From: Cloeon dipterum | Taxonomy: Eukaryota; Arthropoda; Insecta; Ephemeroptera; Baetidae | Assembly (NCBI RefSeq): GCF_949628265.1 | Contig: NC_088789.1 | Location: 30,931,883-30,995,882, forward strand | Direction of reading: 5' to 3' | Length of the DNA: 64,000 nt | Part shown: positions 10,000 through 22,436 of the stretch, piece by piece | How positions within the stretch are numbered: position 1 is the first letter of the stretch | How the letters are laid out: each line of letters begins with the position of its first letter | Notes under the pieces: generated by a model | Seen by the model: only the letters and a program-made list of their open reading frames with translations | Databases searched by the model: none | Told to the model about the DNA's origin: nothing | Translations under genes and position numbers: made by a program

Positions 10000-10620
10000 C
10001 GTTGGAAGCCGGAGTGGGCGGCGGGTGCGGAAATATGTCTTAAATAACGTAAAGTTTCACTGGGAGTCGTAAAACTTTGGTTTTCAATCGTACTACCCAT
10101 AAGAAACTAGATATAGTTAATTTTAAATTAGAAAGTTGTAATTTTTGAAATTTCTATCCTTATTTTTGGTGCCTAGGTGCGGCCATTTGTCCAGATTGTG
10201 CCGTTTACATTACCAAAACCTTCCAGAGGAGCAAAAAATACCGTTTTCATGCTATTTTTTTAATAGTTTCAAATTTTTACGATTATTTTCCGAATTTTAA
10301 AAAATGTCTGCATTTGTTCTTTGCTGTTATGCCGGCGTCGTCACTTAAATATTTGACATTTTCGATCAATTTCAGCATCGAAAGTTTATCTTTAATGTTA
10401 ATTGATTTAGACATATCATTCCACTTTTATTGGATTTAGTTTCATTTTTCGATAAATTGAAAAAAAAAACAAAAAAGATTATTCTAAGGATCGGATTAAG
10501 ATTTTGTTTTATTTGATCAGATCTTTATACGTGTCGGTTGAATACACCAGTAAAAGAGTACAAAACATTACAAACTATACGTATCACACAAAATCCTCCT
10601 AGAGATGATATGAATTGACC
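10000..10620. other. Array spacer, no gene seen
   Basis: Spacer between the gene D upstream region and gene E. 10390-10620 is similar to 8400-8646 downstream of gene D. Contains no supported exon. Confidence 0.4.
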
Positions 10621-10625
10621 AGTGT

Positions 10626-12229
10626 CTATTGGTTGGGAATGCCTACAGAAGCAAGCCAATCTAGCATTGACTTGTATTTAGATGCCCAGTCCAAAGCATA
10701 TTCTGCGTGTCTTCCCTGCATCTGGCTCGGGTCCTTTGCATACACAATCTTGGCACCCTCCATAAAATGCTTCTGCAAGCAGTAGTTCAGCAAGTTGAGT
10801 CCATGAAATTCCACGGTCAGATTGGCATCAATCTCGATCAAGGCCTGAAAAATAGCGAGGTTGTGTGCGTCCGCGGCCGAATGGAGAGCAGTTTTGCCTT
10901 CGCTGTCCACTGAATTGATGTGTGAAAGCATCCTGGGGCCAATTTGCTGAATAATTTTTGCACCAAATGGTATGTACTTCGCAGCAAAACGAAGGAAATC
11001 GGGAATTAAAGTATTTACTTGTAGGATCTTCGATAAGCCCAAGCAGCCACTCGCACATTTCGATGTTTTCAGTCTTTGCTGCAGAAAGCAATGTGGACAT
11101 GTTAATTTCCTCTCGGTTCTGCTCGTACGTGGCTTTGGCGGCCTCGAGTAAATTCATTCTCACGTATTTCTCAAATTTAGGTACCTTTTCTAGCGACATG
11201 GACATATTCGGGTCATTGCAGCGACTCAGCAACATTCGAATAATTTTCCAGCTATTTCCTTTCGGTAATAGCTCAGAGAGAAGAGATGCCATATCTTGCA
11301 TTGTCCAATTTTCGGCATATGAAGAAATTAGGAACGTGGCGATTTCATCGAAGTCAACCTCATCATCATATTCAACAGCTTCTCTGAAAATTCTCAGTTG
11401 CAGTTGTTTATTTTTAGAGACATCTACACCGAAGTGTTTGGCTTCCTCGATGATCCACTCGAATGTCTCCAAATCTTGGAACTGAGCCATCTTCACCAAA
11501 ATCCGCAAGTCAAATTCGTCCTTTCCCTCCTCTTTGACTATTGACGGGTCTTGCTCGTATGCACATTTGAGAAACTCCGGTTGTGTAATAGTAGTGCAAC
11601 AATGCGAAAGTAAGCTTTCGTTGGAGCCGTACAAATTAAGCAGCTTTCTCGCAAACTCCAATTTTCCGTGAATCAGGGCCACCATGACTGCATCCAAGCC
11701 ATCATTATTGAGTCTTTTCATTTCTCGGCTCTGCACTTCACAAAGAAATCAAGCAGTATCATTTCGCAGTTGTTTCGATTCATGGCTGCGAGATGATAGA
11801 CGTCGTCATCATCTTTGCCCCTTGCGTTTACATCTGCTCCTTTCTTCACGAGGTATCGGCATACCTCTAAATCAGAATATTCTACCGCGTAAAGTAGCGG
11901 AGGAACCTCTTCTCTGGTCTCCTCGACAAATTCCAGCTTTTTTCTAAGAGTTGCAGTTGGGTTAAATTCCAGTAAGGCTGCAGGTTCCGGCAATGAATCA
12001 CAATCAGATTCCGGCATTGAATCAGTTTCCGACGTTGACAAAGATTCCACTGATGATTCGGATTCCACTCTTGGAATCTTTTCTTCTTTCTCATCTGACT
12101 CTGGAGATTCATCCATGGGCCGTTTGCCTACAAAAGGTAAATTCTCTAAATACGAATGCTGCATACAATAAATTGTTACTCACGGTCATTGCTCCCGCTT
12201 GCGGCGGCATGTTCTGATTTATCATCCAT
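10626..12229 (-). pseudogene. Ankyrin-array gene E, two frameshifts
   Basis: A long-form ankyrin gene read in three open segments: 11718..12127 (plus first exon 12184..12229), 11010..11736 in a second frame, and 10626..11042 in the starting frame again. Compared with gene H, two bases are inserted at about 11730 (GCCGAGAAATG against GCCGAAATG) and one at about 11025, so the frame is lost and later restored. The start MDDKSEHAAASGSND, RKRP motif, central repeats and C-terminal GIPNQ end are all present. The promoter is also broken: the Inr reads TATTCT and the upstream palindrome is missing. Most likely a recent pseudogene; sequencing error is the alternative. Confidence 0.7.
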
Positions 12230-12557
12230 TTTTACGGAGACCTGAGAACAATAAAAAAGAATAGATTCATTGAAATATAAATCATTGATTTTAATTAAAG
12301 TTTTTTTTATCTAAAAATATGACAAGCATTGATGAAAGTGGACATGCAGAAAGAATTTAGTATCACCAGCAAATTTAATTATGCATATACATACTTGACG
12401 ATCTTTTTTTTTTAAAAAAAATCTAGTGCTCTAGTATCATATGTTATCACGTAAAAGGCCCAAAAAGTATCAAATACCTGGATAAGATAGTGGACGTTTT
12501 AGGAGCGGCTCAAAATACGTCAGTTGTGTTGAGTTGCTGGCTACAGAATACTACAGG

Positions 12558-12690
12558 AGGTGACGACTAAATAAATGTATGTGGGGGGACCATTTTATTC
12601 CCCGCTAGTCGTCACCAATAGTTTTAATATCGATATATATCGTCTGATGAAACATCGATATTGAAATTCAATTTTTATTCGGCCATGACT
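12558..12690. mobile_element. TATCGAT-rich inverted-repeat fragment
   Basis: GGTGACGACTA at 12560-12570 faces TAGTCGTCACC at 12606-12616. The following ATCGATATATATCG block ends in GGCCATGACTA near 12690. This resembles the hAT-like element at 9798-9981 and appears to be a second, rearranged insertion at the gene E promoter. Confidence 0.5.
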
Positions 12691-13349
12691 ATTCGCCGCT
12701 GCAAGCAAAGATAAAGGATGCGCTGGAGACACATAAAACCTGAGATACTGTTCGTTTCATTTGATGAAACCACGATTAAAATTTAATTAGCAGCCTTAGA
12801 AAATTTAAGACTATTCGATTTTAGTCTTGACCATGACTCAAAGAGTGAAACACCGTTTTATTTGTCTATTAATTCGATGGATTGATGAATTTCTAGTCAA
12901 AAAGTTTCAAACGAATCGCCTCGGTGAGCACTTCAACCTAATCAACCCTGATGACCTTTTCCAGGGTAACGCACCCTGAGATCGTTCAAGGAGTCACTTT
13001 TCGAAAGCAACTTACCGACCATTTCGACACATTTTGAACATTCGGGTTTTTGAACTTATAATTCACGTCAAATGGCATCGCGATTGTCTAGACGGACAGG
13101 CAACCGCAAGGTGGAAGGATCCTATAGGACCATAAATATATCCTAGGGCTAGGGAAGCTGTAGGTCTTAAATGGCACACACTTTTAATATTAAACCAACT
13201 GTCAATAATATATTAGCTATCTTCTTTATCGTATTAAAATCGAGATAGATATGAGATGCAGGCATGAGTTGAAATCAAACAAAGTTTTTCGAATTAAATA
13301 GAAGTGTTTCATGATTTAAAATTTCCACTATCTACAATTTCCGAATTGA
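12691..13349. other. Spacer between genes E and F, no gene seen
   Basis: No supported exon. Upstream of this point the array changes from the D/E subtype to the F/G subtype, so a unit boundary probably lies here. Confidence 0.35.
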
Positions 13350-14875
13350 TCACTGATGAACCTCATTTAGCCATTGCACCATTCTTTGGTTTCTGTGCAT
13401 ACAGGCGATTAGCAGAGCAGTGACCTTCGATATACTGTCCAGCTGGCTCCTGTCCCTGGCGTACACAAACTCGGCGCCCTCTGGAAAATTGACCCCCAAG
13501 CAAAACATCAGCAAATTGATTTTGTTGAAAAATTTCACGTTCAAGTCGGCGCCGATCTCAAGCAACGCCTCTGCCGCTTCAAGGTTTCCTTTCATCATGG
13601 CCAGATGGAGTGGAAAAAGTGGAGGGTTATATTTTCCGAAGGAATCATTCACAACATCTTGAAAGGGTTGTTCAAGGAGACGAATGATATCTGCGCCATG
13701 CTTAGCGTTACTCAAAACTTCTTCGATCAAACAGTGTGCTTTATCAGCAAGCTCGAAGTCCCTGGGAAGTTGAAGCAACCACTCGCACATGTTGACGTCC
13801 GCTTTTCTAACCGCGCGAATCAACACGCATAAGTTAATCTCAACCTGTTTTTGCCCTGCGTACACGAATTTGGCGGCCTCGAGCGAATACTGGCCAACGC
13901 AGTATTCAAAGAGGGACACTTGTCCTTCCTCCAAGCGCACATTCAGGTCAGCACCGTGATTAACCAAAATTTGGACAGCATTCAAGTTTCCTCTCCGCAA
14001 GAACTCGGTGAGAAGAGTTGTCCAATCTTCGCTTTTCAAGTCTGTCCCACATAAATTTAACAGGAAGTTCAAGATTCCATCACCTTCCTTTCTTTTTGGA
14101 TTTGTATAAGCTCCATAGAGGATACGCTTTAGCATTTCTATATCTTTTGATACGTCTACACCGTTGTCGCAGGCTATCTTGAAGATCCACTTGAATGTCT
14201 CCAAATCTTGGTACAAAGCCATCTCCTCCAAAATGAGCAAGTCAAATATTTCTCTGCCATTCACTTGCTCTTTGACCACTGACGGGTCCTGATCATATAT
14301 GAGTTTGATCGTGCTCAGCTCAATAGAAGCACAAAAGGCAAGAAAGCTGGTTTTGTATTCGAACTTGTCAAACATCTTTTTTGCTAACTCGAACTTATTC
14401 AACCAGAGAGCAATCATAGTTGCCTCATTACCGCGATTGTTGGGCCTTTCTATTTCGGCTCCGCGGTCCGCAAAGAAATTAAAAAGATCCATTTCGCAGT
14501 TGTGTTGGTTTGCGACTGCGCAATGAAAGACGTTGTTGCCACTTTCATCTGTCACGTTAATGTCTGCCCCTTTAACATCCACGAGTTCCTTGCATACATC
14601 GACGTCAGCGAATTCTGCCGCATAAAGTAGCGCAGGAATGTTGCCTCTGTTCCTGTCGACGTATTCCAGCTTATCTTCAAGAGATGCCCATATGTCAAAT
14701 TTCTCATTTTGAATCTTATCCGTTCCGGCTTTCTCATCTGAATCTAGGGATTCATCCATGGGCCGTTTGCCTACAAAAGGAAAATTCGCTAAATTCCAAT
14801 GCAGCATAAAATAAATTGTTACTCACGGTCATTGCTCTCTCTTGATGTGCCATCTTCATAATCTGAACTATCCAT
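13350..14875 (-). CDS. Ankyrin-array gene F, long form
   Basis: complement(join(13350..14770, 14827..14875)), 489 aa, frame intact. The first exon reads MDSSDYEDGTSRESND; the 56-nt intron is in phase 1 before KRPMDES. The acidic N-terminal region is shorter than in D/E. About 12-13 helix-pair ankyrin units follow, including NVTDESGNNVFHCAV, NHGADLNVRLEEG and EIGADLNVKFFNK. The C-terminus is WLNEVHQ. F and G form a subgroup distinct from H-K (they share CDNGVDVSKD / CDNGVDLSTN and LQLPRDF / LELPRDF). A pure ANK protein without a catalytic domain; an adaptor role is inferred. Confidence 0.85.
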
Positions 14876-15174
14876 TTTTACGGAGACCTGAGAACAATAC
14901 AAAATAATAGGTTCGTCATAATTTAAAGCATCAATTAAAGGATTTTATCTACAGAAAATTAAAACCAAGGTGAAACTAGACCAAATATATATGTTTTCGG
15001 AGGATAGATAGATTTTTTTGGCCAAACGAGTTTTAAATTAATATATGATGAATATTTGACGGTCGTTTAAAAAGATAATGGAGTGCTCTAGGAGCATATA
15101 TTTCGAAATATGCGAAAAGCACGAAAGTGTCAAACACCTGGATAAGATTAAAGTCTCAAGGAGCGGCCCAAAAT

Positions 15175-15212
15175 GTGTCAGTTGTGTTGAGTTGCTGGCT
15201 TCAGAATGATCT
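15175..15212 (-). promoter_or_regulatory. Gene F start region, Inr+DPE
   Basis: TCATTCT with A+1 at 15207 and TGACA at +28 to +32 on the minus strand. The conserved 5' UTR exon ends at ATCCAG|GTGTTT near 15140. The palindrome lies just upstream. Confidence 0.45.
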
Positions 15213-15225
15213 AGATTATATACAT

Positions 15226-15324
15226 GGACGTTGATCACGGCAGCTTGACCTTGGAAGAAATTTGCAACGCTGGGCATAAGGATAGCATTGTCAAGCTAAA
15301 TGGCAATGCCGTAATCCGCCCCTA
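15226..15324. repeat. Gene-array palindrome of gene F
   Basis: Left arm GTTGATCACGGCAGCTTGAC, internal GCAACGCTGGGC and ATAGCATTGT, right arm GGCAATGCCGTAATCCGCCC. The centre is rearranged relative to gene D: the middle is inverted, suggesting recombination between arms. Confidence 0.55.
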
Positions 15325-15667
15325 GGTTTCATACAGAACTATATTTTTGACATCTTCCGACTTCCCTCTGGACAAATCTCCGATTTAAGTAAAATATTCG
15401 AAACAAAACCAGCTGCTCAACCGACGCAAAATTCGCCTGGAAACATTTTAACATCAAATTAGAGCAGATCGGATCATAATCCTCGAACGAGATGGATTTC
15501 AAACTATGAAAACGTATTTTTTGCACCCTCCCTATAAGGATAAGGACTTTTCTTTTTGCTAAGATTAATTTCATGCATTTTTTCGGCTTAGATGCAGGAA
15601 GGAGTTAAAATCAAACAAAGTTTTTCAAATTTAAAAGGATTGTTTCATGTTTCAAAATTTGCACCGT

Positions 15668-17220
15668 CTACAATTTTTTAATTGATCGCTGTTGAATCTC
15701 ATTTAGCCATTGCTCCATTTCTTGGTTTCCGTGCTTTTTGGCGAGCATCATGGCGGTGCCCATGAACTTACTGCCCATAATCTGGCTCTTGTCAATGGAG
15801 TACACAAACTTGGCGCCCTCTAGGAAATTTATTCCCAAGCAGTAGGTGAGTAAATTGATGGTAACATAAAATTTCACTTTAAATTTAGCGCCAATCTCAA
15901 GCAATGCTTTTGCAGCTTCAAGGTTTTCATTCTGCATTGCCAAATGGAGTGGAAAAAGTTGAGGGTAATATTCTCCCATGGGTTCATTTAAAAGCGCACG
16001 CAATGTTGATTTCAAGTGACGAATGATTTCGGCGCCATACGCAGTGTTACTCAAAAATTCTTCAAACAAACGGCTTCCATGATCATCAAGGTTGAAATCC
16101 CTGGGAAGTTCAAGCAACCACTCGTACATTTCGACGCTCGCATATCTGGCCGCGCAAATCAACACTCGTAAGTTAATCATTTTCTCTTTTTCGTACACGA
16201 ATTTGGCGGAAACGAGTGAATTATTTTCCACGCAGCTCTCCAAAAGGGTTGTTTCTTCCTCTTCTAATTTGCACTCATTCAGGTCAGCACGGTAATTGAC
16301 CAACAATTCGATACATTTCAAGTTATCTCTCAGCAAGAACTCCTCGGTGATAAGAGACATCAAATCTTGGCTTGTCAAGTCATTCCCATATGAAGATAGC
16401 AGGAATTTGACGATTCCCTCGCTTTCATCCTCATTTCGAGCAGCATTCATGAGCAAACTCTTTTTCAGTTCTTTATTTGTTGATAGATCTACACCGTTGT
16501 CGCAGGCTATCTTGAAGATCCACTGGAATGTCTTCAAATCTTGGTAAAAAGCCATTCTCTTCAAAATCTGCAAGTCGAATTCTTCTTTGCCTTTCACTTT
16601 GACCACTGACGGGTCCTGATCATATACGGATTTGATCATCTCCGGATCATCACTAAAAGCGATATTCGCAAGAAAGCTTTCGCTGGAGTTGTACTTGTCA
16701 AACAGCTCTTTCGCAAACTTGAACTTACTGTGGTAGAAAGCCAACATAACTGCATCATCATTGTCAGCATTGAGTCTTTCCATTTCGGCTTTGCACTTCA
16801 AAAAGAAATCGAGCAGTTCCATTCCGCACTTTTTATTCATGGCTGCGCAATGATAGACGTCGTTGCCATTTTCGTCCGTTTCGTTAACGTCTGCCCCGTC
16901 ATCCACGAGTTTCCGGCATACATCGACGTCAGCGTATTCTGCCGCAAAAAGTAGTGCAGGAATGTTTTTTCTGTTCTTCTCGACGTATTCCAGCTTATCT
17001 TCAAGAGATTTCTCTCTTTGAATCCCGTTCTTTTTAGGAAGGGATGCCGGTGAATCGGATTCCAGTCTTGGAATCTTTTCTTCTCTCTCATCAGACTCTG
17101 GGGATTCATCCATGGGTCGTTTACCTACGAATAGAAAATTCCCTGAATTCCAATGCTGCTTGTAATAAATTGTGACTCACGGTTATCGTTTCTTTTGTCA
17201 TCGTAATCTGAATTATCCAT
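15668..17220 (-). CDS. Ankyrin-array gene G, long form
   Basis: complement(join(15668..17124, 17181..17220)), 498 aa, frame intact. The first exon is the shortest of the array (MDNSDYDDKRNDN). The phase-1 intron is again followed by KRPMDES. The acidic lead carries ESDEREEKIPRLESD. The repeats run from the conserved ADVNETDENGNDVYHCAA unit to WLNEIQQRSIKKL, so the C-terminus ends with extra basic residues absent in F. It is the sister of F by shared repeat sequences. Confidence 0.85.
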
Positions 17221-17514
17221 TTTTACGGAGAGCTGAGAACAATACAAAGAGAAAAATGAGTTCATCAAAACATACACCAAAAAGTTGAAATGTATTGATA
17301 GAAATTGACAAAAGATTGATACGGAAAAGACAACAAGAATTTTTATGGGACTAATAAAATTAAATTACTTGAACGCTATAAAATAATTGAGTGCTCTAAG
17401 AGCAGATATCACGGAAAAAGCGAATGAGGGCTGTCTACGAAAAGCCAAAAAGCCAAGAACGAGTAAAATACCTGGATAAGATTTTTCAAATTTCAAGAGC
17501 GGCGGCGCACAAAA

Positions 17515-17552
17515 CGCATCTGTTGTGTTCAGTTGCTGGCTTCAGAATGATC
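17515..17552 (-). promoter_or_regulatory. Gene G start region, Inr+DPE
   Basis: TCATTCT with A+1 at 17548 and AGATG at +28 to +32 on the minus strand, both within consensus. The 5' UTR exon donor ATCCAG|GTATTT lies near 17470. Confidence 0.45.
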
Positions 17553-17560
17553 TAGATTAT

Positions 17561-17670
17561 AACGTGGAGGCGTATCGAGGCAACTTGACCTTGAAACACT
17601 GTACAATGCTCTCCTTACGTCCAGCGTTGCCACTTTTAATCAAGGTAGCGTTGCCGTGATCAACCCCATG
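17561..17670. repeat. Gene-array palindrome of gene G
   Basis: The element upstream of gene G, more decayed than in D: left arm GAGGCGTATCGAGGCAACTT, core CACTGTACAATGCTCTCC and CCAGCGTTGCC, right arm GTAGCGTTGCCGTGATCAAC. Confidence 0.55.
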
Positions 17671-17900
17671 GCCAAAAAATTCGGGGGGCCGGATGCATCT
17701 TGTTTATATTGCATTTTGTAATAGATCCTGTCCTCCAAAACTTATATTACTAGGATTATATATCGCGCTTCAAGGGAAATTTAAAATTATAATAACAGAT
17801 GAGTTTTCAAAGAATGGAACGATGATTTTGCTTTATTTGAGTAAAAGAGATTCAAAATATTTAGTGTCAGTTGAATTTCCAGTACAAGAGACATTAAAAA

Positions 17901-19492
17901 CTACAATTCACATCCAAAACGTTTCATTTTGATTGGTGCCTTGGAATCTTGAACGCCTACAGAAGTAAGCCAATCTCTAATTAACTTGGAAAGAGGAGCC
18001 CAGACCAAAGCTTGTCTTCCCAGCAACTGGCTTGGGTCCTTGGCGAACACGATCTTGGCACCCTCGAGAAAATTTTTAAACAGGCAGTAGTGCAGCAAAT
18101 TAACGTCACGATATTTCACGGTCAGATCCGCACCGATCTCGACCAAAGCCTGAAAACTAGAGAGATTGTGTGCGTCCACGGCCGAATGGAGAGCAGTTTC
18201 GCCTTCGCTGTTGACTGAATTGATGTACGAACGCATTATGAAAGCAAAATGCCGGATGATTGCTGCACCGAAGGGAATGTACTTGGCAGCAAAATGAATG
18301 AAATCAGGAATTAAAATATGAAATTTGGATTCTTTGATGAGCCCGACCAGCAACTCGCACATTTGAATGCTCTCAGCCGTTGCTGCGGTAGCCAAAGTGG
18401 ACAGGCTTATCTCCTCTGGATTCCGTTGGTGCAGGAAAAGGGCGGACTCGATTGCATTTAACCCCACGCAGTACTGAAAAAGGGACAAGTGCCCGTTCAT
18501 CATGCCGACATTCAGGTCAGCTCCGTGATCAACCATCAGTTGGATAACTTTCAAGTTTGCACTCGGCAAAACCTTAATGAGAAGGGGAGTCAAATCTTGC
18601 TCTGTCCAATTTTCGGCATATGAAGAAAAAAGAAAGCTGGCGATTGCCTTTCCATTAGGCTCATCTAGATTTAGAGCAGCTCCTCTTAAAATTCTCAGTT
18701 GCAGTTGTTTATTTTTAGAGACATCTACACCGAAGTTTTTGGCTTCCTCGATGATCCACTCGAATGTCTCCAAATCTTGGAACTGAGCCATCTTCTCCAA
18801 AATCCGCAAGTCAAATTCGTCCTTTCCCTCCTCTTTGACTATTGACGGGTCTTGCTTGTATGCACATTTGATTGACTCTGGTTTTATACCATGAGTGCAA
18901 CAATGCGAAAGTAAGCTTTCGTTGGAGCCGTACAAATTAAACAGCTTTCTCGCAAACTCGAATTTTTCGTGGGCGAGAGCCACCATGACTGCATCCATGC
19001 CATCATTATTGAGTCTTTTCATTTCGGCTTTGTAATTCACAAAGAAATCGAGCAGTTTCATTTCGCAGTTTAGTTCATTGATGGCTGCGCAATGATAGAC
19101 GTCGTTGCCATTTTCGTCCGTTTCGTTAACGTCTGCCCCGTCATCCACGAGTTTCTGGCATAAATTGACGTCAGTCTTTTCTGCCGCGTACAGAAGCGCA
19201 GGAATGTTTTTCACCTTGACGTCCTGCGGCTTATCTTCAAGAGATGCACTTTCTTTCAAGTTCTCATCCGATTCGGAATGAAATTCTGAAGATGAAATAG
19301 ATTCAAACGATGAATGTAATTCCACTCTTGGAATCTTTCCCTTTACCTCATCTGACTCTAGGGATTCATCCCTGGGCCGTTTTCCTACAATAGTAAAATT
19401 CCTAAAATACCAATGCTGCATGCAATAAATTGTTACTCACGGTCATTGCTCTCTCTTGATGAGTCGTCATCATCATAATCTGAACTATCCAT
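17901..19492 (-). CDS. Ankyrin-array gene H, long form
   Basis: complement(join(17901..19384, 19441..19492)), 511 aa, frame intact. The first exon reads MDSSDYDDDDSSRESND; the phase-1 intron precedes KRPRDES. An acidic Ser-rich lead is followed by the ADVNETDENGNDVYHCAA unit and about a dozen ankyrin units, including VDHGADLNVGMMNG and EIGADLTVKYRDVN. The C-terminus is SKAPIKMKRFGCEL, which its duplicate J lacks. H is about 97% like J over the shared part by eye; it is the intact parent or sister of that copy. Confidence 0.85.
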
Positions 19493-19809
19493 TTTTACGG
19501 AGAGCTGAGAACAATACAAAAAATATGAGTTCATCAAAATATAAACCATGAGCAGAACACGGAAATTTTTTATCAAAAAAGATTAAATGTAGAGATAGAA
19601 ATGGACCAAAGATTAGATTCAGAAGATGGATAGAATTTTTACAAGGTTAATTAAATTACTTAAGCGTTATACAAAAATCGAGTGCTCTACAGTAGCAGAT
19701 ATCACGTAAAAAGCGAATGCAATTTCTTTGCAAAGCAAAAAGGCACAGAAGGAGTAAAATCAAATACCTGGTTAACATTGTACAAATTTCAAGAGCGGCG
19801 GCAGAAAAC

Positions 19810-19846
19810 GCGTCTGTTGTTTTCAGTTTCTGGCTTCCGAATGATC
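19810..19846 (-). promoter_or_regulatory. Gene H start region, Inr+DPE
   Basis: TCATTCG with A+1 at 19842 and AGACG at +28 to +32 on the minus strand; same arrangement as gene J at 24961. The 5' UTR exon donor region lies near 19770. Confidence 0.45.
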
Positions 19847-19859
19847 TAGATAAAACATG

Positions 19860-19966
19860 AAGGCGGATTACGGAGCTTGACTTTGAAACACTGTACAATG
19901 CTATAGCCTTATTCCCAGCGTTGCCACTTTCTTTCAAGGTCAAGCTGCCGTGATCCGCCCCATGGC
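19860..19966. repeat. Gene-array palindrome of gene H
   Basis: Left arm GGCGGATTACGGAGCTTGAC, core ACACTGTACAATGCTATA and CCCAGCGTTGCC, right arm GGTCAAGCTGCCGTGATCCG. Near-identical to the gene J copy, as expected from the segmental duplication. Confidence 0.65.
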
Positions 19967-20310
19967 CAAACAAAATTCGTTATAGTTATATTATTTTTAT
20001 CTAAATTCAATTTTCAACTTTATAACCAACGGAAAGTTGCCAGAAGTGCATCAAGGGGCGGATGCCACTTGTTTACATTGTATCTTATAATATACTAGAT
20101 CCTGTCATTCAACATTTAATACTAGGATTGTGGCGCGCTTCAAGGGAAATTTAAAAAATAATAACAAATGAGTTTTCTTTAGGTATGGGACGATGATTTT
20201 GCTTTATTTGTGTAAAAAGGATTCTAAATTTATTGGGCTAGTTGATTTTCAAATACAAGAGATATTGTAAACTATGATTCTCATCCAAATCGTCCCATTT
20301 TGATCGGTGT

Positions 20311-21865
20311 CTAGTAATCGTGAACCCCTACAGTAGCAAGCCAAAGTCTAATTAACTCTGAACAAGGTGCCCAGACAAAAGCTTGTCTTCCCTGCAACTG
20401 GCTTGGGTCCTTGGCGAACACAATCTTGGCGCCTTTGAGAAAATTTTTAAACAGGCAGTAGTGCAGCAAGTTAACATCATGATATTTCACGGTCAGATCC
20501 GCACCGATCTCGACCAAGGCCTGAAAACTAGAGAGGTTGTGTGCGTCCACGGCCGAATGGAGAGCAGTTGTGCCTTCGCTGTTGACTGAATTTATGTGCG
20601 GAAGCATTAAGGAATCAAAATGCCGGATAATTGCTGCACCGAAGGGAGTGTACTTCGCAGCAAAATGAAGGTAATCGGGAATTAAAGAATCTAAATCGGA
20701 TTCTTTGATGAGCCCGACAACCCACTCGCACATTTGGATGTTCTCAGTCGTTGCTGCGGTAACCAAAGTGGACAGGCTTATCTCCTCTGGGTTCCGTTGG
20801 TGCACGAAAAGGGCGGACTCGATTGCATTCATCCCCACGCAGTACTGAAAAAGGGACAAGTGCCCTTCCATCATGCCCACGTTCAGGTCAGCACCGTGTT
20901 TAACCATCAGTTTGATAACTTCCAAGTTTCCGCTCGGCAAAACCTTAATGAGAATGGGAGTCAAATCTTGCTCTGTCCAATTATCGGCATATGAACAAGA
21001 AAGAAAGCTGGCGATTTCCTTTCCATTTGGCTCATCTAGATTTAGAGCAGCTCCTCTGAGAATTCTCAGTTGCAGTTCTTTATTTTTAGAGACATCTACA
21101 CCGAAGTTTTTGGCTTCCTCGATGATCCACTTGAATGTGTCCAAATTGTGGAACTGAGCCATCCTCTCCAAAATCCGCAAGTCAAATTCGTCCTTGCCCT
21201 CCTCTTTGACTATTGACGGGTCTTGCTCATATGCATATTTGATCGACTCCGGTTTTAAACTAGTGCAACAATGCGAAAGTAAGCTTTCGTTGGAGCCGTA
21301 CAAATTATGCAGCTTTCTCGCAAACTCGAATTTCTCAAGGATGACAGCCACCATGACTGCATCCATGTGATCCTTATTAAGTCTTTTAATTTTGGCTTTG
21401 CAATTCACAAAGAAATCAAGCAGTTTCATTTCGCAGTTTAGTTCATTAATGGCTGCGAAATGATAGACGTCGTTACCATTTTCGTCCGTTTCGTTAACGT
21501 CTTCCCCGTCATCCACGAGTTTCTGGCATACATCGACGTCAGCGAATACCGCCGCGTAATGAATCGCAGGAATGTCTCCTCTGTTCTTCTCGACGTATAC
21601 CAGCTTATCTTCAAGAGATGCCCCTTCGTCAAATTTCTCATCCGATTTGGAATGAGATTCCGACGATGAATTAGGTTCCACTGATGATTCGGATTCCACT
21701 CTTGGAATCTTTTCTTCTTTCTCATCTGACTCTAGGGATTCATCCCCGGGCCGTTTACCTACAAAAGGAAAATTCCCTAAATTCCAATGCTATACGTACA
21801 ATAAATTGTTACTCACGGTCATTGTTCTCTCTTAATGAATCATCATCATAAACTGAATTATCCAT
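20311..21865 (-). CDS. Ankyrin-array gene I, long form
   Basis: complement(join(20311..21758, 21817..21865)), 498 aa, frame intact. The first exon reads MDNSVYDDDSLRENND; the phase-1 intron precedes KRPGDES. The N-terminal acidic run contains VESESSVEPNSSSES. The ankyrin series matches H and K, with C-terminus WLATVGVHDY. The promoter region is of a different type from A-H: no array palindrome, but a block shared with gene K. Confidence 0.85.
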
Positions 21866-22134
21866 TTTTACGGAGACCTGAGAAAAATACAAAAGAGTCG
21901 GGGTCATTATAATTGTATTAAATATTGACTTTGAACAAAAAGTTGAAAAGTTCAGATGAAAATTGAGCAAGGATTGATCCGGAGGATAAATAGAATTTCT
22001 ATGGTTTTCATTTAAGAGCTTTACATTATTTCGATTTGGTGCCAAATGGCCAAGAACGAGTAAATACCTGGATAAGATTGCACAGTCAAAAGTTTTTTTC
22101 AATAGAGCGGGCCAAAACTCGTCTGCTTCGTTCA

Positions 22135-22436
22135 ACAGACCTGATCAAGGCTGTGGCTATTGTAATAATAACCTAAATTAAAGGGGGAGTTAACTCTCCT
22201 TCACCTGAACCTAGTTGATCGAGTCTGCGCAACGCCACGCTGTGTTAGCATAAATGAGGAGAACGTACGTGGAGAGTACGATAAGAAGTCACAAACTTCA
22301 TTCCGAATGTCCAATTTTATTCTGTGATTTTCTTTCATTATTTTGAATCCAATGATATTTTTAATTTATTCACCAAGGTTGAAGATGAGTTGATTTGCAA
22401 AAAAAGCCAAATCGACTGAAGTATCAAACTAATCTA
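22135..22436. promoter_or_regulatory. Alternative upstream block of gene I
   Basis: Shared almost base for base with 27225-27530 upstream of gene K and with no other array gene. Contains a TCAGGTC start-like motif followed by AGACG 19 bases on, so the Inr-DPE spacing of the other paralogs is not kept, and a GGGGGAGTTAACTCTCC palindrome. Function as promoter is inferred from position. Confidence 0.4.

Noticed and set aside
10020-10060. GC-rich patch as a tRNA or ncRNA
   Set aside because: No cloverleaf or A/B-box arrangement could be drawn; the patch is shared array spacer.
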